NCBI GenBank assembly: GCA_002812745.2
Contig: NCSJ02000300.1
Location: forward strand, 1 to 52,262
Direction of reading: 5' to 3'
From: Scytalidium lignicola
Lineage: Eukaryota; Ascomycota; Leotiomycetes
Length of the DNA: 52,262 nucleotides
In this document: positions 25,201 through 34,964 of the stretch, piece after piece
How positions within the stretch are numbered: the first letter of the stretch is position 1
Layout of the letters: each line of letters opens with the position of its first letter
Notes under the pieces: generated by a model
What the model was told of the DNA's origin: nothing
The model's database searches: none
Seen by the model: only the letters and a program-made list of their open reading frames with translations
Made by a program: the position numbers and the translations under genes

Positions 25201-26366
25201 GCGTATGGCCTGTCAGCATCTTGTTTGTTTGCTTGACCATTTGGCGAAGCTGACGGCATTCTAGAGCTTCTCATGTCCCCATTTTTGTTCAATTGCTTTG
25301 TTGGCAGATCTGACATGCTAAAAGAAGCAAGGCCATGCATTTTATCCTCCATACACCTTAGAAGTAGCAAACCATTCAAAAATATCGTATCCGTTTGTCC
25401 CTTTTGGGTTAATAGTCCAGTTGTGGAAACTCGCCACGAAAAGCTGCCGTCATCTGCATGTCACTACTGTACTGTGCAGTGAGGCAGGATCTCGCCCTCG
25501 CCTTCCGTGATTAGGCTCCTGCCCCCATTGATAAAGCATTCCTCTCCCGTCCTTGAAAAAAGTCTGGCTACTAATCCATTTCTCGGGCCTGTCCGGACGG
25601 CTGATCCCATCCCTCCCCTGTGCAATGCAGCATGGTATCGAAGTACCGAAATGCCACTCTGCCTGAATGCCTGAAATCCTTCTAGAGCTCACCATGTTCG
25701 GATGACGGCCCTCTCCCCTTAATTTATGTTCGGAAACTATTAAATCGGATTTATCACTTCTCCTCGAAAAGTCTGCCGAAAGAGTTATTTTCTTAGGAGG
25801 ATGAACCTCAAAAATCTCAAAGCGGCTTCCCAATTACAAAAGCTGAATATCATTCACTCACTCACTCCTTCATCCCTAGGCACAATAGCTCGCACGATAG
25901 CTCCCGTTTAAGGAGATACTATTTATATCTCCAGCCAACNAAAAAAAGGCCAACGCGAAAAAGGCGAAAACAGACTGAGAAAACCTCATAACTATATTTA
26001 CTATTTTAGGTAAAACGAAAATTTTCATGATCGTCATTGCTGTTGTTCGTTCTATGAAAAAAGATGTCATTTACAGATCCACTCCCAAATGCAGGTAACT
26101 TTAAGAATAACCTCCCTTCATCCCTCCCAATTTCATGCTGAATCGTATTTTAAAAAAGGAAAACTTTGCATACATGCATTAGGTGGTGGGTAGTAGGAGA
26201 AGAAAGAGAAAATGAAAAAGCAAAGAACCAACGGCCAAGACACGTAAAAGTGTCAGTATTGGACCGCAGTGTAATTATGCTTGTTTGCAAGTGCAAGCAT
26301 TGTTCCAAGGAAATCGTTAGTCATTAAATCTTCCGTGGAATGCAAAGATTACTCGTCGAAATCATC
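22237..26366. other. 4.1-kb intergenic region, no supported gene
   Basis: This is the promoter side of the Ser-rich gene and the 3' side of the aminomutase gene. Frames up to about 160 codons exist on both strands (for example 22800-23288 + and 25450-25833 -), but none shows a family motif, plausible splice partners or a clear start. Base composition is near that of neighbouring spacers. No tRNA, rRNA or transposon ends were found. A transcribed non-coding RNA is possible but not shown. Confidence 0.5.
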
Positions 26367-28082
26367 TTAAGGAAAATGTTTGACTGGAGGCAGGGGGTCA
26401 TAATATTCATAGACTTTATTGTCTTTTCCTCTTCCAGTCACGGCAGGGGCGATGAAAGTGGAAATACCTGTTTGTCGGTCGTAAGTCTCGTATGATGCTG
26501 CAAGCCGCTTTCCTCCGCCCCCAGGGAGATCAACAACAAACTGTGGTGTCATAAAGCCTGCAATGCTTCCACGAATTTGGCATTCGAGATCGAGAATAGT
26601 CTGAAGCGGTGTTCGAAGATCTTCAACTCCTTTAACCATATCTGTTTGGTAGACGTAATACTAAATATCAATAGGTTAGAATAGGCAGACCTCGTATCAC
26701 AAGGGTTAAAGATTAGATATCCTTACAGGCTGGATATTGTTATCAGCAAGCGCTCGAATCAGGCCCTTCATCGTGCAGACATCATCATTCACGCCCTTCA
26801 GTAGGACGGATTGGTTTCGGACAGTCACACCATTTTCAAACAGCCTCTGCGCAGCCTTGCGAGTGACCCAAGTGATCTCATTGGGATGATTAAAGTGGGT
26901 GTGAAGAGCCACAGCCTTGCCCATCCGTCTTCCTAAATTTGACAACCGAATCAATTCGTCTGTCCAGGTATCCGTAGGATCTAGGATACGGCTTGGAGAA
27001 ACTGCGAGGCCTTTACTAGCAAATCGAAGACGCTTAATATGGTCAATGGAAAGTAGTCGCTCGCCGATTAACCTAATCTGCTCCGGTGAAAGATAGTACG
27101 AGTCGCCTCCTGATATAACCACGTCTGTGACAGTCTCGGTATTCGCTATATACTCCAGCATAGCCTCCCAACGTCGTAGAATAGGTTTGAAGGACCTCTT
27201 TGTAACCGAGTCCGTGTTACCGCCAACTGAGTACGACCGGGTACAGAAGCGACAGTACAGAGGGCAAACGGAAGTGGCTAGTATTCTCCAAGTCAGCGAT
27301 CTATGGCGGATGCATGACTTTAGACATGTTCAAATATTGCTTACCGAGAAATAGAACTTTGTCTGGATATCTATGAACCAAACCAGGAACTGGTGAGTCT
27401 TTTGTCTCATGGAGAGAGTCCATGGAAAGCATAGGATGATCTGGTAAAAAGGTTGACTTCATTGGTATAAATTGGCGTCGAATAGGATCTTGCAAAGGCC
27501 TATTCCAGTTAATGACACTTAAGATTTGAGGTGTCAGGCGGATTGACATCGGCGCTTCCTTAATGCCCTCCATGACATCCTGGATGAATGCATCTCGAGT
27601 TCGAATCTGCTCATATCCTGAAGCTGCTGGAATAATGTCGGGTAGAACATCTTTTAAGAATGCATATAGCTTCGCCTCCCCCTGAACTGTCTTAGATACC
27701 TAAGATAGCGGATTAGCACCACGTTACCACGTTAGTATACTTCAGATGCGATACTTGCCTGCCAGCTGTAGGACAAGAACTGCTGCTCTGAAACATTTTC
27801 CCACTGTTTTATTTTCTGCCAATATGGTTCATTCTCTACTGGCTTATAGTTGACATGCAAAGTTGGCGATATTTGTTGCAGTATAGGTCCAGAAAAAATG
27901 AGTCCCGGTTCAAGGTCGATCGTTGACGATGTAGCTAAGGGCGGTGGCTTTGAGCCATTCGGCGTTGACGAGAAAATTCTTGACTGGACCAATGGCAGAC
28001 TGAACCAGCGACGAGTTGGGAAGCGACGAGCGGTGAGAGCAGTCAATGATCCAATAGAGGATCTCCCGATAGAGAAGAACAT
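26367..28082 (-). CDS. Lysine 2,3-aminomutase-like radical SAM enzyme with mitochondrial presequence
   Basis: Four exons (27759-28082, 27345-27699, 26727-27277, 26367-26660) encode 507 aa. The family interconverts L-lysine and beta-lysine using a 4Fe-4S cluster, S-adenosylmethionine and PLP. The cluster motif CxxxCxxC is at C231, C235 and C238 (CPLYCRFC). The PLP-lysine motif PGGGGK ends at K461. Asp391 in GVNDD and Asp417 in YQTD match the two Asp residues that hold the lysine side-chain amine in the clostridial enzyme, so lysine is the likely substrate. The first 45 residues (MFFSIGRSSIGSLTALTARR...) are Arg/Ser-rich without acidic residues, a typical mitochondrial presequence. The first intron uses a GC donor (GCAAGT) with an ACTAAC branch point. 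The family is mainly bacterial, so transfer into fungi is likely. Confidence 0.88.
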
Positions 28083-29296
28083 GATAAACTATATTTTGAG
28101 AGCTTCAGAGCCCCTTTACCGGTCCACCTTGCCCTATTGGGAAGGCCTGCCGATGGTGAAGATGAAGGGCAATAGACCGTTGCTGTCTGAAGGTATCTTG
28201 GCTCTCCGTTAGCTCCGCCGATGGAGTGACATCGACTTTCTGTAGTATTTGCAATAGGAATAGAGCAAGTTGAGATGATGAGTAAGTACTTACAGACCCA
28301 AGAGGTGAAGTTAGTGTTAATATATTAAGCAGGACAAGTCGATGATGGTGAATATAGAGCGATACTTTCTGGTGGACGGCGTGCCATGGAGATTCACTTG
28401 GGTAAGAAACTCTCGATCGGTCTCTTATAGTATAGGCCAAATGGTTTATTGAAAGGCGGGTTAAGCACCGTTTCCCTGCGAGTGAGCAACACCACTCCAG
28501 GTTGTACCACCAGACCACCGGGAGCGCGGGGACGAGTCCAGTAGGAGGCGCAGCAAAATCGAATCTAATAGGTGACGTTGAAAAGAGACTAAATATTCCT
28601 TTGCAGGACGATGACTATACTTGACTCGGAATGCGATATGAGATTACACAAGCTCCACCACAAGGCTGCGGGCCTTCCTTTCGTCGGTAGCCTTGTCGTA
28701 CCAGACAAGCGTGATGCGGAGGAAGGTGGTTTGGAGAAGAAAGCAACACGGAAACACCCGCCTTTGAAAGACCTCTTGTTATCAAAAGCAAGACAGAATT
28801 CAACCTCTGGTTTTCTCTCCTTTCGAATGTTTCAAAAATCCTTGTTCTAGATATTCACCCCATCTATAAGGCGACCTTTTCGCTAACCAAGATCATGAGG
28901 TCTTCGGCGGCAAAATAAGTTCGGCGCTACAAATCATCTCTGCAGATCTTGAAGCAATATTTGTCTATTTGTTATTTCCTGTGGTCATTTTGATAATCAG
29001 TGTTACGGGAGAGTTCACTAATGCTGTAGGTATTACCAAGCTTACTCGAGTTAGAAAAAGGGCGCCAGAGCGCGAGCGGAGGAACCCCGAAACGGTTTCC
29101 ATTGGTGTAGTTCTGACTAAATCTCCATACACTTGTCCACTTTCGAGGTCTCATTGCAGCTATATCTGGTGAAACACCGCGCCAACTACTCTACTCAGGG
29201 TGCCGCACTCAACAAAAATGCCGTTCCAATTTCCTTGCTCTTAACGGTCCTTACCTAAGACTACCGGCTGACCTCCGCATATCCGCCTTACGACTG

Positions 29297-29401
29297 ATTA
29301 TGTTCCTGACATGCTGAATCGCAGATCTCGACCGCAACTTTGCTACCAACCTAAAAGTCTACAACCCTCGCCTGGCTTCTTCCTGCGGTCAGGAACATAA
29401 T
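29297..29401. repeat. 14-bp perfect inverted repeat, 105 bp overall
   Basis: The left arm is ATTATGTTCCTGAC (29297-29310) and the right arm is its exact reverse complement (29388-29401), separated by 77 bp. No coding sequence lies inside. It could be a small fold-back or the remnant of a miniature transposable element; no target-site duplication was recognised. Confidence 0.7.
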
Positions 29402-29937
29402 AATATCTATAGCAATGTGATAGATCGACTTAAGGCAACCCCTCCAAGACCGCAGCCTATTCCGCAATACAGAATCAGAGGATCGTCATCATTAAGCCTG
29501 AGGATGTGGGTGTCATTGGGACAAAGGATCCATTGATTGGGGCTGCTTATCCACATATGAGACACTGTTAGTCCAGTCATACGCTACTTCTCGAACCACT
29601 AGAACCGAGGGCTTGTTTATCATCTTATCATCAACTTACCAAGCCCTTGGGTGAAGAGGTTTCCCAATGCAGGTCATGCCGTTTCCCTGGAGTGGATCCT
29701 GGAATTTACTCGTGGCTCTTCAAGGGTCAAGTTCATTCGCTAAACAACTCACACTGTCGTATTGTTACGCAAGTACCAACTGAAATACCTTTAAACTCAT
29801 ATTCGCAACCAGTGTTCCCAACGTCTAATGATCAGTGCAAAAGGCAACGGCCCGTTCCCCGAGAACGCGACCTTTAGTGCGAATGTAAAGCAACGCTGCG
29901 GGAGGTTTGGAGTATTTTAGGAGATGCTATGTGATGT

Positions 29938-29958
29938 GGCTGGCCATTCAGGCCAGCC
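29938..29958. repeat. Short hairpin, GGCTGGCC/GGCCAGCC
   Basis: An 8-bp G/C-rich stem with a 5-nt loop lies in the aminomutase/ATP1 spacer. Its role is unknown. Confidence 0.6.
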
Positions 29959-31095
29959 CATGAAACCAAGTGTCATCAAAGAGACAACAGGTCTATGACC
30001 ATTTTCTTACATACACCAACAAATGATGCATTAAACCTCCTCCCAACTTTTGTGTATCCTCGTTTCAATNAAAAAAAATCCGCGAATGTTTGCCGTTTAT
30101 GGGCAGTAGATCAGTCGAGCTAGAAGTCAAAGAGAGCTTTGAGCTTTGATGATATTGTCCAATTACAATGCTGTTGAACTCTGCTTGTCTTATTAAGTAC
30201 TGTGCTGAGGAACGGTATAAATATAAGAAGGTGCTCAAATGCATACTTGCCTAAAGACGGGCTTACGTTATACTGCACCTAAGCATCACACCAGCTTAAG
30301 CCAGCCCAGATATACCGAGGATTTTGGTTAACCATATGAGGTAATTCAAAATCTGGTAGCGGACTAAGCCATCAATATTGATGGGTGGGCTTAAACCGAA
30401 GTACGACAAAGAGAAAAGGTAACTCAATCACTAGCGACTGGTTCCCTCTTTTTTCCTGTAACACAGCATATCACGCGAGCGAACAATAGTGGCTCACCAA
30501 AGGTCTAAAATATACGAGCGGAATGGATCCTAGTCGCCATGCATTCATGCGAATGAATAGAATAGCAACATGATCCTTGACTGGTGGCACAAAGCACTCA
30601 TCCAACTACTTGCTGTTTGAGCCGTGCTGCCACATATAAAAGGTATTGCTACCTACTGGCCCGCTGAGCCAGTTAACTTGGGATCGACACAGAAAATCAA
30701 CGTGGTTGGATCGCTCGTAGAAGGCATAACCAAGATCGGTGCAAGGGTGGGATATATGAGGATTGTGGCTGTTATTTGGCGTGTTTGGTGAGCCCTGACA
30801 CTCGACCTATTGCTCTGTGACGACTCCTTTAGCATATATAGGATCACCTATCTTGTACCTCCAATCACATCCCCAAAACAAATCAGGTCAGAAAAAGCAC
30901 AGCAAGAAAATATACAAGTTCAAAAAACCATAGAAAGAGCCTTGTACATACTTTGTTAAAATGAAAAGCAATTTCTGTTTTCATCAGAGGGACAATAAAC
31001 ATTCTTTGGATAAATTATTATATGATTACTTTCAGACATCGGGAGTTTTCGTGTGAAGCGGGCATCTTAGCCTGAGGCCGCTCGGGTGCTGTAAT

Positions 31096-31101
31096 CACGT
31101 G
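31096..31101. promoter_or_regulatory. CACGTG element upstream of ATP1
   Basis: The palindrome TCACGTGA lies about 180 bp upstream of the ATP1 start in the context AATCACGTGATAG. This matches the element upstream of ATP4 over nine bases and fits a Cbf1-type bHLH site. Confidence 0.6.
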
Positions 31102-31277
31102 ATAGATATATGCGGTTAGCTTTTTGCTAACGCTCTCCATATTTCCCTCGTCGAATCTCCGTTCTCAACACAGTGAAAGGTACTCATTACCACCAACCTA
31201 AACCACAATCTCCTCTCCATCAATTGCAGTTGCAGTTGATTCTTTATCTTCTCCTTAATATATAGACTTCGGTCAAG

Positions 31278-33400
31278 ATGTTTAGAAACGCACTCCGACA
31301 GTCCAGCCGGACAGTAGGTGCAATCTCTGCCAGCGGCAGAGTTGCTACGGTATGTGACCTCAACCACTTGACTTCGAGCTTGATGTAGTTGCAAATGTTC
31401 CTCAATTGATCGGACCATCCATCTTGAGTTCAATTGAGTCTCTAGAGCGATGGAAATCGATGGTTGGGAGCTGTTTTGGGAAGCTTCAAGAGCTCTGCCA
31501 TGTTTTTTTCGGAGTTTCGGCTAAGTTGACGGTTTTCACAGGGTCGGGCGGCAGCACCAGCGGTATTCAACGCTGCATCAAAACAAGTCCGAACCTATGC
31601 TGCCGACGCAAAGGCATCGCCGACCGAAGTCTCTTCTATTCTCGAACAAAGAATTAGAGGTATTCAGGAAGAAGCCGGTCTCTCCGAGACTGGCCGAGTC
31701 CTCTCTGTCGGGTACGTAGCATACAACTGCTTGGTGCCCGTGGATTGACATTGATATATTGACGTGGCATATTGGTATGGGAGGAGTCAAGTGCTAACAT
31801 TCCACCGACAGTGATGGTATCGCTCGTGTCCATGGTATGAACAATGTGCAAGCTGAGGAGCTTGTCGAGTAAGTTTGACCTTGTATTTTCTATATATTGG
31901 TATAGGAACTGACTGAACCTTAGGTTCGCCTCTGGTGTTAAGGGCATGTGCATGAACTTGGAAGCTGGACAGGTCGGTGTTGTGCTTTTCGGTTCTGACC
32001 GTTTGGTCAGGGAGGGTGAGACCGTCAAGCGTACCGGTGAAATTGTGAGTTTCTTGAGTTAACTAGTGGAGATAAAACACTCATTCGTGTAAAAGGTCGA
32101 TGTTCCTGTTGGGATTGAGATGCTTGGCCGTGTCGTTGATGCTCTTGGTAACCCAATTGATGGCAAGGGACCCATCAAGACCACCGAGAGGCGCCGTGCT
32201 CAGCTCAAGGCTCCTGGTATCCTGCCTCGGCAATCTGTCAAGGAACCTGTCCAGACTGGTCTCAAGTCCATCGATGCAATGGTTCCAATTGGACGTGGTC
32301 AGCGTGAATTGATCATTGGTGATCGTCAAACTGGAAAGACTGCCGTCGCTCTTGACGCCATGTTGAACCAGAAACGATGGAACGACGGAACCGATGAGTC
32401 CAAGAAGCTTTACTGCATCTACGTTGCCGTTGGCCAGAAGCGATCTACTGTTGCTCAGCTCGTCAAGACCCTTGAGGAGAATGATGCCATGAAGTACTCC
32501 ATCGTTGTTGCCGCCACTGCCTCTGAAGCTGCTCCTCTGCAATACATTGCTCCTTTCACTGGTACCTCTATGGGTGAGTGGTTCCGTGATAATGGCAGAC
32601 ACGCTGTTATCATCTACGACGATCTTTCCAAGCAGGCTGTGGCCTACCGTCAAATGTCTCTCCTTCTCCGTCGTCCTCCCGGACGTGAAGCTTATCCCGG
32701 TGATGTCTTCTACCTCCACTCTCGTCTCCTCGAGCGTTCTGCCAAGATGAACGACAAGCTTGGTGGTGGTTCCTTGACTGCCCTTCCCATCATCGAAACC
32801 CAGGGTGGTGATGTGTCTGCTTATATCCCAACCAACGTCATTTCGATTACTGATGGACAGATTTTCTTGGAAGCCGAACTCTTCTACAAGGGTGTCCGGC
32901 CTGCCATTAACGTCGGTCTTTCCGTGTCTCGTGTCGGTTCCGCTGCCCAGCTCAAGGCTATGAAGCAAGTCGCTGGTTCCTTGAAGCTCTTCTTGGCCCA
33001 ATACCGTGAGGTCGCTGCCTTCGCCCAATTCGGTTCCGATTTGGATGCTGCTACCAAGCAGACCCTCAACCGTGGTGAACGGGTAAGTTGCTATAGCTAA
33101 CATAACTTTAGAATTTTTACTAACGTGCTTCATTTACAGTTAACTGAGCTCCTTAAGCAAAAGCAATACTCCCCTATGGCCGTTAACGAGATGGTTCCTC
33201 TTATCTATGCCGGTGTCAACGGTTACCTTGACGTTGTCCCAGTGAACAAGATCCTTACATGGGAGGCTGACTTCATCCAACACATGAAGACCAATGAGCA
33301 AGATCTATTGGCTACTATTGACAAGGAGGGTGCTCTTAGCAAGGACCTCGAGAACAGACTGAAGGATGTAGTTGTGTCTTTCACCAAGGCTTTCATTTAA
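31278..33400 (+). CDS. ATP1: Mitochondrial F1 ATP synthase subunit alpha
   Basis: Six exons (31278-31349, 31542-31711, 31812-31868, 31924-32044, 32096-33082, 33140-33400) encode 555 aa, the expected length. Alpha is the non-catalytic nucleotide-binding subunit of the F1 hexamer in the mitochondrial matrix. The first 45 or so residues form a mitochondrial presequence. The P-loop GDRQTGKT is at 215-222. The Arg that reaches into the catalytic site of the beta subunit is at about 419 (VSRVGS). The C-terminal helical domain ends in FTKAFI. The five introns crowd the 5' half, leaving one 987-nt core exon. Codon use in that exon is biased (many C-ending codons), as expected for a highly expressed gene. 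Confidence 0.97.
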
Positions 33401-34964
33401 ACGCAAAATTTTCCTTGTAAAGCATTTCTGAGAGCTGGAATTTGGGGAAAGCTGTACTGAATGTCGATATAGGAGAGAGTGTGGGCTGGCTGGATGGTTG
33501 ATAGATATAGTACCGCTGTAAAATAGATGCCGTCCATTGTTTCCTTTAGTAATTCTGGTTCCTATTTCAAGTGACATTACTGAACACCATTCATTCTATA
33601 TTTTTCTAGAGTAAGGCCATATGCCTTTAAATGACAATTATGATATTCTAAATAGGAGGTGAACTTTAAGTTCAATGTCAAGATGATGGTGTAGTAACAG
33701 AGAACGCAAACCATTGTATTTACTGTGCTTTGCTATACGAGGTATAACAGACTTTGATCCGGAATGAAAGGACTGACATTTAGCAATAATTGTTCTTTGT
33801 TGTTGCTTACCCGACTCGCTTCTGCATGCGCATGTGGTCACTTTCACTGACAAGAACAAACGGCTGCTGCATCAACTACTTGTTTTAAACACCCTCGTCC
33901 AATTTGAGGGGCTTACTGCCACAATTCTCTCCCTTTCTCATAATCCTAGGAGGATATGCCAACCCGAAACTTTAAATTAGCTCCAATTTCATTGCTTTAG
34001 ACATCAGCAGCTAGGAAAATGGAACGACCACAAGCAAGCCTTCTATGTCTAGTAAAGAAAGTAGAATATCTGTTCAGGTTAAGGATCTATCCATCTCAGA
34101 AGGAGTGAATTTTTGGAATTCGAGCTTATTATCCCGGTTTCAGTTACTATGCTCATACATTGCATCTCGTTTTCTGCTAGGATAGGTGGGAGAGGTCTTG
34201 AGTCTAGGAATTCAAGTCCATAACTGCATGAAGTCCATCCATTATCTGTTAACCTAGAGTGTAATATCACTATCTAGATTTAGGACAGATACTTTTAGGA
34301 TATTTTGGAACCTGGATGAACCTGGCTCTTCACCTTGTAAGAGTGAAGATGTTGTAAGAAATTTTATCTCTTTCTGTTCTGATTCCGCGATTGATGTTTA
34401 TGATTACTATTTTCTTAATCCTATTATTTTCAAAGAACATTTCTTTAAGTGGTGAAGACTGTTGCCGGTAATTATTTCGCAAAGCCTATTTTCTTTCTCT
34501 CCTATCCTTTGTGGATGGTTTCTCAAATTTGTTTGTCATTTATCAGATGTGAATATCAGGATCATCGCGGGTTTATTGTGTGAATGCCCATTGTGATATA
34601 TTCCAATTTTAGCACATAGAGAAGTCTGCTTTGTTAATAAAAAGCTGGACAACGCTCAAAGTCGAACATGACAATGCCGACTCTCTTGCCCTTTAAGTCA
34701 CGCAGGAAGGGACCGAACACCTTCAAAGAGATCTTTGACTGAGGCCATGGAGTCATTGTATACTTCATGTGAGAAAGAATTGTCATCATGATCCAGATTC
34801 TAGAATTTACATAAAAGGTTATGTTTCCTCCAGATCAAACCAACCAGTTTCACTAAGTTTCCTACATTATCATCATCATCATCATCATTATAAGTACAAC
34901 ATATTTCCTAGACACCACATTGATAAGCTGTGTTTCAAAATACAAGTTCACCTCGACATTTAAG
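33401..34964. other. ATP1 3' flank and promoter of the amidoligase-like gene
   Basis: A 1.56-kb A/T-rich spacer between two co-directional genes. It contains a CAT microsatellite about 75 bp before the next start codon. No open frame of note is present. Confidence 0.5.
34869..34889 (+). repeat. ATC trinucleotide microsatellite
   Basis: About seven tandem ATC units lie 75 bp upstream of the amidoligase-like start codon, probably in the 5' UTR. Confidence 0.8.

Larger units (their letters stand above)
28083..31277. other. 3.2-kb divergent intergenic region, aminomutase / ATP1
   Basis: This should hold two promoters. A CACGTG box lies near the ATP1 end. Two inverted repeats (29297-29401 and 29938-29958) are present. 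An ambiguous base at 30070 precedes an A run. The frames present (up to about 137 codons) show no family motif and are not supported as genes. Confidence 0.5.

Noticed and set aside
25450..25833. 127-codon minus frame in the 4.1-kb spacer
   Set aside because: The composition looks natural, but no family, neighbouring exon or good start context was seen.
28105..28518. 137-codon minus frame just upstream of the aminomutase start
   Set aside because: It could be an upstream frame in the leader, but it is Leu/Ser/His-rich with no match and not joined by a sensible splice.
32081..33133. 350-codon open frame on the minus strand across the ATP1 core exon
   Set aside because: It is the mirror of a highly biased, C-ending coding exon. 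Its translation has no family motif, while the + strand is unmistakably ATP1.
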